This document shows, one piece after another, positions 9,883-20,928 of a stretch of 64,000 bases of DNA (its first letter is position 1; every line of letters starts with the position of its first letter). Position numbers and translations under genes: made by a program. Origin of the DNA: Diphasiastrum complanatum. Its lineage: Eukaryota; Streptophyta; Lycopodiopsida; Lycopodiales; Lycopodiaceae. The notes under the pieces were generated by a model. It was not told the DNA's origin. It saw only the letters and a program-made list of their open reading frames with translations, and ran no database searches. The stretch covers positions 81,926,572 to 81,990,571 of the forward strand of contig CM055092.1 in NCBI GenBank assembly GCA_029204225.1, given 5' to 3'.

Positions 9883-10530
9883 AAAATTGTCAACTAGTAG
9901 TATTTTCCTAACTTGAGATTTTGTAGGCCTATGGCCAAATAAAAGTTAGAGATAGGTTCATACATGTATGTAGAGGCCCAAAGTATGTGTACACTACTTT
10001 TGAGGTCACATTAATTAGAGGAGGTCGAGTGTGGAGCTCTTCTATTGGCTCATAATTTGGTGCATTCCTATTTGACCAAATTTCTAGGTAGATGGGTGAA
10101 TCCTATTGGACCCCAATTTTAGCCTATCATAAGACAAGTGGCCAAGAGGCACTATGGCTGCTATAAATAGCCATCTCCACGAGTATGTACATATCTCATT
10201 TTCATTCTATTGAATGAATGTTATGCTCTTTGAAGATCCATCTTCTTCTCTCTCACTTTTTTGTTCATATCTTGCATTCTAGCCACTAGAATTGTGATTT
10301 CTTTGTTGCTATGGCTTCACACGTGTGAAATGCAGGTTGTAGGCTCTGAAGTACGGACAGGGACAGCAAGTTTCTGTTTGTGGAAGCTTATGATCAGATC
10401 TTGATGTTTAGTTGATGTTTAGTATGCTTAACATCACAATTTCTATCATTTTTCCAATCTAGATGTGCATAACTTCCATGGCCAAGATCTTTATGAAACT
10501 TTAGCATCTTTTGGATCTGAGTTTTTCACA
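9878..10530 (+). repeat. 3' LTR of copia A2
   Basis: 653 bp, TGTG to TTTTTCACA, reads as identical to the 5' LTR. Its first five bases contain the polyprotein stop codon (TGA at 9880-9882). Followed by CATGC (10531-10535), the second copy of the target duplication. Confidence 0.97.
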
Positions 10531-10919
10531 CATGCCCTACATGTCATGTTGTATTTAGGTGCAAATTTTAAATGCCCATTATCATTGTTGCACTAAAATG
10601 AAAGTTAACAACAAGTCACATGTGTCGAGGAAAAGCGGATGGAGACCGGGAGGCAAAGGAGATACAAGCCTCCAATATGAAGGTGAACCTCTTGTTAGAG
10701 ATGTTGGTCATCATCATGACGAGAGTCATTACTTAATGTGTGGCTATCATTGAAATCAAAAGTAAAAATGTGCACGGAAGTATGAATCTAAATGTTGTTC
10801 ATGGAGGGGGGTAGGCACACACAAACTTGGAAAACTAGTAATTGTACACCAAGAAACTATTGGAAGCTGGCATGTATAGAAAAAAAAAATTTCCTACAAT
10901 CTTAGTGAATTACACTTAA

Positions 10920-11030
10920 CATGATAAAAACAAATGATAGATGATTAAGGAACACACATGATAGATGATAGAGGAACACAAATGATAAAAACAAATGATA
11001 GATGATTAAGGAACACAAATGAGTATAGAG
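10920..11030 (+). repeat. Short tandem repeat in E1 (ATGATAGATGATTAAGGAACACA type)
   Basis: Repeats of a unit containing AATGATAGATGATTAAGG and GGAACACAAATGATAAAAAC. The copy number differs between E copies: several here and at 52570-52680 in E3, essentially one in E2 (38780-38820). Confidence 0.8.
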
Positions 11031-11053
11031 GCTCTTAATTTGATTGCAATGAC

Positions 11054-11242
11054 ATGGGTAAGAGCAACAACAAAGTTGTTGGTGGAAAAGCTACTCCACA
11101 TGTAGAGAAGAAAATGAATGCGGTGTCTAGGTTGGATGACATGTCTTTGATACTCTTTTGCATGAATGTCCAACAAATAAAATTGCTAGCAAAGAATGCA
11201 TTAATTGAATTAGAAAACTTATTGACAATATTTTTAATATGA
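11054..11242 (+). other. Small ORF (62 aa) shared by three E copies; doubtful gene
   Basis: An ORF of identical length is present in E1, E2 (38856-39044) and E3 (52704-52892), with a truncated version in E4 (about 26164-26324). It starts MGKSNNKV, has a charged first half and a leucine-rich C-terminal end (IELENLLTIFLI). No domain is recognised. It could be the remnant of a transposon protein, or chance conservation because the DNA of all copies is similar. I lean to the second. Confidence 0.3.
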
Positions 11243-11865
11243 ACATATCGATTTTAAATGAATAACATAAATAGAAAAAATGTTGATAATTGTATCACAT
11301 GTGCTGGACATTTAGTGGTTCAAAAAATTGGAGCCATTTTGCTACTTTCTCCATGCTAGGGAGCACCAAGATATCATGTTCGGGAGGCACATGCCTTTCG
11401 ACAAGTGATTTTTGAAAATTAATACCATTAATATCAAGAGGAATTTTAAGAAGGTTGGGCTATTTTACATATACTTTTGTCCTGTAACAAATATTTGTCG
11501 ATTCCACAGAAATGTCGTAAAATGTTTAATATTTTCTTGCGTGATTCGCAAAATTTTCGCATGAGATGCTTTCGTGATGGTATCGCTCGTGAAATTTCAC
11601 AATGTCGTCGCAGGCAGGCCTCACGAAATTTTTGAGCGTGATGCCTTCACGAAAATTTCCTGATGTCTACGTGAAGAACGTGAGGATGGAATCATTGTTA
11701 GTAATTCAATATATTTTTGATAATGTCATGGGAATTGAAAAAAAACATTAAGTTCTTCAAGAAAATGTGAGATACAAAAAGAGAGGTAGGATCATGTGCA
11801 ACACTTAAGGATGCTTGTCAAAGACACCTTTGAGTCCAGAAATACATCAAGGTTGCTTACCTTGA

Positions 11866-12348
11866 GTGAAGGACTTCAGTACAAAACTTGCTTGCATTGG
11901 AGAGCCAATCAACCAAAGAGAGCTCATCCAAATAATCTCGAAAGGAATGAATGAGAACTATTCTAACTTGGTCCAATCATATGACATCCAAGAGAACCTT
12001 CCTAAAATGGAAAGCCTACAAGAATTCCTTCTGGATGAGGATATTAGGCAAGCAAGTGTCGTGTTAAGATTGGGACAACTCTCTCTCAGGGATGGGGAGT
12101 TGGACAAAGTACTTTTCATTCAAGGAATGGACAAGGATAAGGCAAAAGAAGGATTCAAGAAGAAAGTCGAGCAACACAAGGAAGATCATTTTTATGTCCA
12201 CGTCCTATATATAGGTTTCAATATATTCCAAGACTTGGATACCCGGTACTCCATTGAATCAAGCTTATTAGTTATGCCACATCATACTAAATGTAACCGG
12301 CAAGTATTTAATAACCTTGTGAGGCCCAGACACACTAATTGGAGTTAG
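11866..12348 (+). pseudogene. Copia gag (UBN2-type) fragment
   Basis: 160-aa frame with the middle of a copia gag: IGEPINQRELIQIISKG followed by NYSNLVQSYDIQENLPK and LLDEDIRQAS, collinear with A2 gag (LVQVILNGLLDDHANLVQS, LLAEEFRLQA). Homologous but frameshifted sequence precedes it from about 11760. After about residue 75 the similarity ends. No zinc knuckle or pol remains. A decayed scrap of a lineage distinct from A2. Confidence 0.75.
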
Positions 12349-12359
12349 TACAAGGTTTG

Positions 12360-12683
12360 AGACCGTATATGCATGTGTAGAGTATCATTAGCAATCTATG
12401 TATAGAGAATCCATGTATATGAATTCCATGCATAATGAATCTATGTATAGGGGGGTTAAGACCTTGCATTTTGACATGCACTAGGGCTTATATAAGGAGG
12501 CCAAACTCGCCCTACTACACCATCATTTGGTTGATTCATTGGCATGATATCTCTCTACTCTCATGCTTCGTATTCTTTGGCTTGGGGGCTTCTAGAGTTC
12601 TATTGGTTGCTTCGACTTGGTTGGGTAGTTTCTCTAGCAGTGTGTTCTCTATTGTTTTGTCTCGTAAGCAGGCAACTATTACA
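12360..12683 (+). repeat. LTR fragment (family I), 3' portion of a 5' LTR
   Basis: TATA-like TTATATAAGG at 12488-12497; ends ATTACA at 12683 just before a degenerate PBS. The last ~130 bp match 34972-35095 (shared blocks such as TTCTAGAGTT and GGTTGCTTC). The left boundary is uncertain. No coding part of the element is recognised downstream. Confidence 0.65.
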
Positions 12684-12696
12684 TGGGCATCAGAGC
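12684..12696 (+). other. Degenerate copia PBS
   Basis: TGGGCATCAGAGC, one insertion and one substitution away from the standard TGGTATCAGAGC, placed exactly at the presumed LTR end. Confidence 0.6.
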
Positions 12697-14557
12697 AAGG
12701 CTTACACGAAGATTGGAGAACTTGGAAAAGTGCTTTTTTTTGTCGAAATTTTGGTGTAAATCAATTGGAATTTTCTTCTAGGAGGAGATCATGATGGCAA
12801 GTGGGTGTAGTATCATGGTTTCCATTTGCATGTTGCTAAGATCCATTTCTCTCGAATTTTTTTTGGGTTTTATGGAAAATTGTCCTAGGAAGCCAATTTG
12901 TGATGCTTTTTTGAAGCTGTAGATCTGAATTTTCCAGAAAGTGTACTTATATTTTAGGGATCATTAATGATGAAATTAATGATGCATGCCGGTTATTTTA
13001 ATGATTTACGGTTCTAGGCTATGTTTTGGTCAAAATTGCTTGTTTTTCATGCTTTTTGACTCAAAATTGATAGTAAGAACACAAATCCAACAAAATCGGA
13101 TCAATTAGGTGGCTATAATTCTGTAAATTGATTGGATGTGCTAGAGAAAGAGTTGCATGTCATAAAATTCCACTTTATAGTAAAGAAAAAATCAAAAAAT
13201 ATCTAAAAATCATCATTTTTGCTTGTTTTTTTTTTTTCTTTCATAAAGTTGGATAGTAGGTGGCATGTAGATCTTGTAAAGAGGTGAACCAAAGTCTTTT
13301 GAATCTTTACCTGAAGTTAGAGCCAAGAATTCCATGAATTGGGCTTGTAGAAGGTAAAAAAAGACCAAAAACTAGCTTGTTTTTGCAGGTTTTGGGGGAT
13401 GGATTGCTCTCAATCCATAAGGAGATCATGTTAAAAATGTATACAACATGATTAACATTCCTTTTGCCTTTGCCAGCAAGCTATCAACCCTGTAAATGGA
13501 TGGCCGGTGGGTTATGCTTATTCTCCATCAATTTTGAAGCTATTTTGACTTCTACAAACCAAGAAATCTTCGTTCTCAGCCTATACTACTTCATAGGATC
13601 TGTATGAATGCTTCACGAAATTCTTATAGACCATTTAAGACTATTGGTAACATCACTTTTGAGCTTGGAGAGGTGTCTGACTGATTTTACATCATATGCA
13701 CTACTAGAAGTGTGACCAACTACAAATTTTCAGACGTTCTGTTCTCACACATGTAAAGCCTAGGTGTAATTTGGTGCATTGTAGCCCAAGTTATAATCGT
13801 TTGAAATTTTGGCAGTTTTGTGAGTGAAATTGACAAAATCTGAAATTGTTCTTATTGCATGCCAATCTTTTTCCTAATTTGTGGTACTGTGCTTGCATGT
13901 TGATTTTAAGTGTGGTTCTGACATGCATGAAGGATTTACAGTCGATTTGAGTGGTTATACGCATGTGCTCGGATGTTTGGGTCACAAATCAATGATATTG
14001 GCTGACAAATTCCGTAAAACTGGAGTTTACGTAAAAAATTCCATCCTGACGTTTTGTGTTGATGTAGTGTGCTTTGCATGCCAGTTAGACATTGGTTCAG
14101 TAACATTATAAATCGAACAATACTTTGATTTTTTGATTTCGATTACCTATTGTACTAACAATATTTTCGTCAGAATTTTTTGAATTATGTAAATTGTGCC
14201 AAAAATCGAGTTTTTTTTTGGAAAATCAAAATTTCGGTCATTTTTCGTTATCTATGGGATGAGTTTAGATTAGTGAATTGACTATACTGAGTTTTTCAGT
14301 CAGAGTTAGTCACACTGATTTCACTAAGGCTAAATTATTTCTCGGTAATAGATAGTCTAAAATTGAGAAAGAACCGCAATGAATTTGCTGACAGTTTCTA
14401 CTATATGATATTTTAACTTTTGGAGTATGGTACACCTAGGTTAAAAGTTCAAATTGTTTTTTTTTTTTGGTTGAATTTTAAAATTTGGTTAAAATTTAAA
14501 ATCGTTTACTTATCAGATATATTTCTAATCGATACTGATTGTTAGAAATGGGTCAAG
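12697..14557. other. Anonymous AT-rich stretch, no gene seen
   Basis: Follows a PBS, so the first part may be the untranslated leader of the family I element. I see only short, unrelated ORFs, T-rich runs (13228-13239, 14458-14469) and no recognisable protein similarity on either strand. Confidence 0.5.
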
Positions 14558-14971
14558 CATTAGGGCCCTTTTTGAACTCAAAAAGGGCCTCTTCCTTGCC
14601 TAAACATGTTTGCTAATTAGGATTAATTAGTTCATTAATCGTCCTATGTGGCAGCTCACCCTGGGTTTATCATGGGTTAACTTCTATTTTAATAGGCTTC
14701 ACTTAGGCCTAGCATAATATAGCAAGGACACATCCCCACAATTATGCTATATAGTCTTGTCCTATTATCATTACTACGGGTTGAGGAAGTAGGGTTAGAC
14801 GAGGGTTAATGGCTGGGTTAGAATTTGAGATCTATTTTACACCATTGGATGTGCCATGTCATATGGACCACTCCATCTCAATTGTCACTCTCTTATTGGT
14901 ACACATGTCATCATTAACACTAATTATAATTAGTGAAGAGGCCCTTTTTGAGTCCAAAAAGGGCCCTAATG
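14558..14971. mobile_element. 414-bp MITE-like element with hairpin terminal inverted repeats
   Basis: Left end 14558-14594 and right end 14935-14971 are inverted copies of 37 bp with one mismatch, starting CATTAGGGCCCTTTTTG. Each end is itself an inverted repeat (GGCCCTTTTTGA, two-base loop, TCAAAAAGGGCC), so either terminus could fold into a 12-bp stem alone. There is no ORF of note inside. If the true TIR starts at GGGCCC, the flanks are TTA on the left and TAA on the right, near but not equal to a PIF/Harbinger TWA duplication; TA duplication (mariner type) is also possible. Superfamily is left open. Confidence 0.8.
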
Positions 14972-15299
14972 TAAACGTTTGTGCAAGATACTGTGAAAAT
15001 TGAATTTTAAAATCCTCAAACAAGCCTGTAGACAGATAACCTAGCAGATCTGCGGTAAAAAATGAGAAAAGGCCACTTTTTCAAGTTGAGAAAAAATCAC
15101 CATTTCTCCACGGAATTTCATGTTTGAACACTCTATAGACTTGGAATCAGTAGAGCAACTAGGCCTCAGATCGCACTCAAATAGATCAGAAAAGGAGTTT
15201 GATCAAGCTAGAAACAGGCTAGGAAGGCGCGGCCGTGCAGAGAAGGCGGAGACAGATCGCGAGCCAGTTGTGCACCCTCACCCGAGTGGGTATATAGTG

Positions 15300-15954
15300 C
15301 ACGAAGGTGCCTAGCGGCTGTGTGGAGGTCCATCAATGCCCAGAAGGATTAAGAGCCATATGATTGAGTTCCATCGCGATGGACGGTGCTGATTAAGGGC
15401 CTCATGAGCATTGTGAATCGTTGGATCCAAGATAACCACTGGATTGCTTTGGAACCATTTTAAACTTCAAATAAAGGGGCTTGAAGGGCAAAGTGAACTT
15501 CAACTTCTTTAAAAATCCTCACTTTGAAATTGGAGTTGGGTCCCAATTTTCTTGAGGGTTAAAGTTTCTTCAAGCTGAAGAAATAGTTCAAAAACTAGAA
15601 AAGCCCTTATTTTCTAGTCCTTAAGCCTATTTGACTCAAACGAAAGGCTATAACCTCCAAACAAAGAGCACCCAGACTGTGCAAGTATGGTACCGCAAAA
15701 CAGAGTGATTGCAGCGGAGAACGTGTGCGAAGCATGCCAAAAGCGATTTCACCATTCCATTGGGCACTTAGTTGGGAGTCGGCGACAAAGTGCATTTCGG
15801 AAGGCGTCGCCGATTTGGCTTCCAATATGGCAGAAAAGCAGTGGGTGGCCTGGTAAAGAAAAAATAGCAGGTCATTATTTTCAACTTCTAATATCGCAGT
15901 TGGCCTCGGCATACAACTTTTAGCCTACGGTTGAAGTTTCAAGCAATTTTGGGA
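15300..15954 (+). repeat. Untranslated leader of copia D1
   Basis: Matches the leader of D4 (about 47900-48453) and, inverted, 60450-60930. Examples are GGCTATAACCTCCAAA and the block around CCATTCCATTGGGCA. It leads into the D1 gag start. No LTR or PBS is found to its left, so the 5' end of D1 is missing. Confidence 0.8.
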
Positions 15955-17164
15955 TGGCAAACATGGGAGAGTCCATTTTGAGTGAAAGTAGCAAATTAGA
16001 CGAGATTTCCAACTATGCAGTGTGGAAATTCAAAATGAAAAACCACTCTGATGGAGAAGGACATGTGGGATGTCGTCACAGGTGATGAGAGAAGACCGCC
16101 AAATGAAGCGGACATCAAAGTGTTCAATAAGAAGGTGAGAAAAGATTTGAGCGTCATTAACTTGTCAGTGAAGGATCACATCATTACCCACATTTGTGAT
16201 GTTGTTACACCCATACAGGCATGGGATGTGCTAAAGGAAGTTTGAAACGTCAAAACTATCAAGAATCATGTTTTTGAAGTCAAAACTGAATAGTGCCCGC
16301 ATGGAGCAAGCAGAGCACATTCAGACGTACATGACCAGAATCAAGACAATGAGGGATGAAATGCACTCTATTGGTGAGCGCATACGTGATGTTGAGCTAG
16401 TGCACAATGCATTGTGCAGCATTGCCGAACTCTAAGGATGGGAGAATAAAGTATGTCACTTGAAGAAAGCGCTTTATGGTCTTAAATAGGCACCAGGTGC
16501 GTGGTATAGCAGGATTGATGCCTACTTTCATTCTACAGGGATGGTGAAAACACATTCTGATCCAAATCTTTATGTCTTATGCTTTGATGGTATGGTTGCT
16601 TTGATTACTCTTTATGTTGATGACTTGATTATCACAAGAAATAATCAAGAGATGATAGACATGATAAAGAAAGACCTCATGGACTAATTCGAGATGACAA
16701 ATCTCAGCCTAATGTATTATTGCCTTGGAGTGGAGGTGTGGCAAAAAGGACATGAAGTGGCTTTAACACAGGTGAAGTATGTCAGAGAGTTGCTGCACAA
16801 GTTCAGGTTGCAGGATTGCAAGTCAGTGAACACTCCTATTGAACCAGGTAAAAAGCTTTCTAAGCTTGATGAGTCATAGTCATTTGAAGTTATGCTGTAT
16901 AGGCAGTTAGTAGGGAGCTTGATTTACCTTACCATGACTAGACCAGATATATGCTATGTTGTTGGTATTGTAAGTCAGTTTATGGAAGCACCTATGGAAA
17001 CGCATTGGAAGTCAGCTAAGCGCATTTTGCATTATGTCAGTCGTGAAATTCATGTTGTTCATTGTAGTAAGGACAAACAACTAGCTGATATTTTCACTAA
17101 GCCACTTGTTAAAAAAAAGTTTGATAAGTTTACATCAAATCTTTCTGTACTTAAAGTTTGTTGA
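15955..17164 (+). pseudogene. Copia D1: deletion-riddled gag and pol remnant
   Basis: Gag begins at about 15955 (MANMGESILSESSKL), frameshifts by one inserted C near 16035, and continues as 16051-16245 and further to 16435. Zinc knuckle, protease, integrase and half of RT are then missing. Sequence resumes at about 16440 inside RT (KKALYGLK, stop, APGAWYS; LYVDDLII) and runs through RT to 16879. A second deletion removes most of RNase H: HYVS joins to KDKQLADIFTKPL (16892-17164). D1 keeps the ancestral orientation of the 76-bp gag segment inverted in D2 and D3. Not functional. Confidence 0.88.
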
Positions 17165-17436
17165 CTTTAAAGCTAGATATATGACTGTATAAAAAGTAGA
17201 CTCTACTTTCATAAACCTAGGATATCTCTATTGCATAAATAGACTTCAGTTGAATGGTAGTTACTATCACTCGAGTTGAAAATATTTGAAGGAAGAGTTC
17301 ACATTGTAATAGAGTTTTTGGATCCATTTCTAAGTGTATACTTATAATTGACTTTTCATTTATTTAGATATTGTCATATATCATCTATCCTGTTAACATT
17401 TATAAAATTGATAATTTCTTTATAGGAGGGGTGAAG
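17165..17436 (+). repeat. 3' untranslated region and PPT of copia D1
   Basis: Ends in the purine tract AGGAGGGGTGAAG just before an LTR starting TGATGGGATAAAA. The same ~240 bp precedes the LTR copies at 20929 and 30602 (minus). Confidence 0.75.
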
Positions 17437-18124
17437 TGATGGGATAAAATTCTATTTCAAGATTTGTTGGTTGCATAGTTTTCAGAAGAGAACCAACTGT
17501 GATATAGAAATAAGATTTTTCTGAAAGTATTTCTAGATAAATTCAAAGTAAGATACCAACTTGGAACTATTCGAATAAGAGAAATTCTCTAGGGATTGTG
17601 TGGACAATCTAGAACTAGAACATGTTTGAAATTTGAATCATTATCTATTAGTACAATGAAAGGTCAAAAGTTACTAATTCCAATTTGATTGGAATAGGAG
17701 TAAATTTGCTCAAGATTTAAATTTGGAAGGTTTGTTAAATCAACCTAATCTTAGTGGAGTGGTGGCTAATTTTTTAGCACATAAAATGGAGCTAATTTTC
17801 AAAGTTTTATGTAATATCTAATATAAGTTGATTAAATCAGTGTGTGACTGGCACGGATTTGGCCAATATAGCCCATGCCAAAGGGGTCCCAGTGCACCCA
17901 AAAAGAACTACCAAGTTTCTAAATAAATTAGTCGAATTGGCTATAACGTTTTATTTCGGCTAGTGTATGACAGACTTCATCTATGTAACCTTGGGTTTTT
18001 ATTAATATAAAAAGGTATTTGAGATTTTGCAGGACGTCTTTGTCCTTGAGACCTAAAAAAAAAATCTGAGACCGAAGAGTTTAAAGAGAATCGGCATCAG
18101 CCCAATGGCAGCAATTCTTGTGCA
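17437..18124 (+). repeat. LTR F, copy 1 (3' LTR of D1)
   Basis: TGATGGGATAAAATTC to TTGTGCA, about 688 bp. TATA-like ATTAATATAAAAAGG near 18000. Close matches at 20929-21623, 30034-30602 (minus) and partly 33327-33620. The right end is inferred from where copies and a fragment at 23214-23306 stop agreeing. No standard copia PBS follows, so the exact end is uncertain. Confidence 0.7.
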
Positions 18125-20928
18125 AATCATCGACATAATTGACAAAAGGGGAAGAACCAACAATCCAAGTAAAGACACAAACCTCATTCTAAGTGTTATT
18201 GGGACCGAAGGATAGACCCTTAAAAGACAAAGTGCAGCCTTCCAAAAGCAAGGATAGTCCTAAAAGGGTATGACTCATCACAAGTACTATGGGACATTTC
18301 AACTTGACAAAATGAAAAGAAAAAAGAAAGAAGTGTCCTCTTTCTTGCATAAAATACTAGAAGAGACCACAATCTTAAAGACCCTGGACCAAAGTACAAG
18401 GGGTCTTGCCTTTCTAAAAGAGAATGGAACATATAAAATTGACAAGTCTCCTCTGCACCACCCTTCAAAAATGAAAATTCAAAACATGGTCCAATAGGCC
18501 CCATGCACACTTAATTGGAAATAAAAGATGGGTGAAGAAAGCACATGGGTAATGAGCAAGAAGGTCTTTCTGGTGTGACTATGAGTTAACCACCATTTTG
18601 GCCTCATTCCAAGGTGGGAAACCCTCCTCATCCCCTTGGAGATTTTACTTACTGAAGAGCTTAGGTTTTTGAGAGACTACAAGTGGTTGATCATTTTATC
18701 ATTCTATTAGCAAGAGAGAGTTGATTATGCATTATGAGTTCCTCTTTTGAGTGTCCATTGAGATGTGAGTGGTTGTTTGAATGAGAGACATCCAGAGATA
18801 CACTACCATCACTGCCAAAGAGACCTTCGTTGAGCTAACTACACCTATGCTGAGCCAAACATTGTTTCTATCCTGAAAAGCATGTATGAATGTAGTCCTG
18901 AATAATCCATTTTGAGATAGATCTCTGATTTGTTAGAGAGACATCTATTGAGTGCTGATTTTCAACTGATTATGTAGGCTACTGAGCATTGACTCATTAC
19001 TATTGTTTATTGTGATTATGAGGGAAGACTTTTATGTATCCAAAGCTACCTTCTGAGAGTAGATTCCTTACTGTTTTCATGAGACTAGCTTCTGTTATTT
19101 GAGCCATTTCCGAGGTCTGTTCACTTACCACTGATAGAGAGATGCCATCGCTACCAGACCTGAGAGGAGAGTCCATCGCTGATATAGCCATACATTCTGA
19201 GAGAGCCAATGAGCAGCAACGTGCCCCATATCATCGTTGTTTGGGTGCATATTTACCTCTGTTGTCTAAGCCACTAATGAGGCCTGATCACTTACGATTG
19301 ATAGAGGGATGTCATCACTGCTTTGGAGGTCACAGTTGAGCCAAAAATATTACCAAGAACATATACAGATAGCAAAAGCTCATACTTTGCTCCATCGTTG
19401 TTTCTATTGAGATTCTGAAAGATCAACCAATCGACAAAAGTGCTCCCCATCCCATCCCTGTTGACAGAGGAGGCTACGTTCTACCATCCATATTTCAGAG
19501 TCTTATTTTGAGCACCTAAATGCAATACCTGTACTGTTTTCTGGTGGACCTGAGTGCATTTTCACACGTTCATTCACACTTCCTATGGCATAATCAGACA
19601 TGATCCTAGTGCCATCAGTCAACTCACTGCTGCTACCAATGAACCATTGACCTTAGAGGCAGAATGGATATGTGAACCCTCGCGCTTCAAGTTTGCAGCT
19701 AATTGCAATTTTTGTGGCAGTTAATCTTCGTTGTACCTTAGCTTAAACATATTTTCAGGGGGACTGAAAATTCTAAGGGGGGGGGGGGGGAAAGAGTGGA
19801 CATCAGAGGTAGTAAGTGTGATCGGGAAATGTATTTTGCAATTAGGATCTTGGTAATTCTTGGAAATAATTGTTTAATACCGGATATTAATTTCCTGGAT
19901 TGAACTCATTTAGTTGAATTCAAAGCCGATATCTTTGTAACCATTAAGTTTATCCGCTGTTGTGGATGTCAATTGTGATGTTAGAACTGGAATTTGATAC
20001 ATGGATTACATTGGATTTGTTACTTGATAGAAGCTTGTCCCTAAAGTTCTCTCTTGGATCCATAGGGATTCAAAGCTTATCACTAACTTGGAAGGACCAA
20101 ATGTAATGTTGAACCATGTTAATTCTTCTATTTAAATCACAAGATCAGGTATTGATGTGTGGTATCCATCTGATAGGCATGCAAGTCATCCAAAAAAATG
20201 GATTCTGCAGGTTTTGGGAGCAAGAGATAATATCCTATATGGACTATAGGAGAGCTAGATAATCCATGGATCTCAAGAATATCTAATAAGGCGGTTAAGG
20301 GTTTTCTGGAAGGAAGAGCTATTGGTATGGGACATTAGTAATTTTGAAAAGAAAATTCTAGGACTGTAAAGATCTGATTATCAGTGGAGTATTTCAGTAC
20401 CTAGTCATGATAGGCGAAAAGAAAACCATTGATTAAATGGGGGGTATTTTGGAAAATTTTGAGGTTCAATCTGGATCCCAATGGTTATCTCACTATTTAC
20501 AAAATCGGGAACCCTCAAATCTATTTCTCATTTTTTTAATTAATCCTTTACTTTTTAGCGATTTCTCAAATATAAGACATCAGATTGGCTTATATGATTC
20601 TTTCCAACATGAGATTATTCTTCTGAAAGACTTTTATATCATATGAATTACTACTTGAGTGAATAGACTTGAAACTTAGATAAATTCTAAGGTGATTGTG
20701 TTTCAGTTTCATAAACCTAGGATATCTTTGTTGCATAAATAGATTTCAGTGAAATGGTAGTTATTAGGTTGAAAATATTCAAAGAAAGAGTTCAGATTGT
20801 AATAGAGTGGATCCTTTTCTAAGGAAGACACTTATTACTGACTTTTCATTGATTTAGATATTGTCATATATCATCTTGCATGTTAACGTTTATAGAAATT
20901 GATAATTTCTTTAAAAGGAGGGGTGAAG
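18125..20928 (+). mobile_element. Non-coding internal region between two F LTRs
   Basis: Starts with ~225 bp of the leader that also follows LTR copy 2 (GACAAAAGGGGAAGAACC) and ends with ~1.2 kb that recurs before other F LTRs (19730-20928, matching 32130-33326 and partly 30603-31095 inverted), closing with the PPT AGGAGGGGTGAAG. No copia protein motif is seen in any frame; ORFs are short. It carries a G homopolymer at about 19779-19790 and loosely repeated phrases (GATAGAGAGATGCC type) around 19130-19320. Either a large non-autonomous (LARD-like) derivative using F LTRs or a decayed tandem of elements. Confidence 0.5.

Larger units (their letters stand above)
4670..10530 (+). mobile_element. 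Complete Ty1/copia LTR retrotransposon A2 (5861 bp)
   Basis: Full structure: 5' LTR (4670-5322), PBS (5323-5334), about 0.6 kb of leader, one uninterrupted gag-pol ORF (5932-9882), PPT (9868-9877), 3' LTR (9878-10530) and a 5-bp CATGC target duplication. Comparing the two LTRs line by line I find no difference across 653 bp. With an open frame and all catalytic motifs, this indicates very recent insertion, and the element may be able to transpose by itself. It interrupts repeat E1. Domain order (integrase before RT) places it in Copia. I do not recognise a named family. Confidence 0.97.
10531..11700 (+). repeat. Repeat E1, right part
   Basis: Continues repeat E after the A2 insertion and matches 38396-39560 and 52127-53400. 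Contains the short tandem repeat at 10920-11030, a small ORF at 11054-11242, and at 11505-11690 the start of the CG-rich AAATTT array seen in full in E2 and E3. Homology fades at about 11700 without reaching the GC-rich block of the other copies. The nature of E is unknown: no transposase is recognised and no terminal inverted repeats were found. Confidence 0.88.

Noticed and set aside
20437-20646. 69-aa ORF suspected to be a plastid-derived fragment
   Set aside because: The hydrophobic, Leu/Phe-rich reading looked organellar, but I could not place it in any plastid gene and the homologous sequences at 31 and 32.9 kb are not open.
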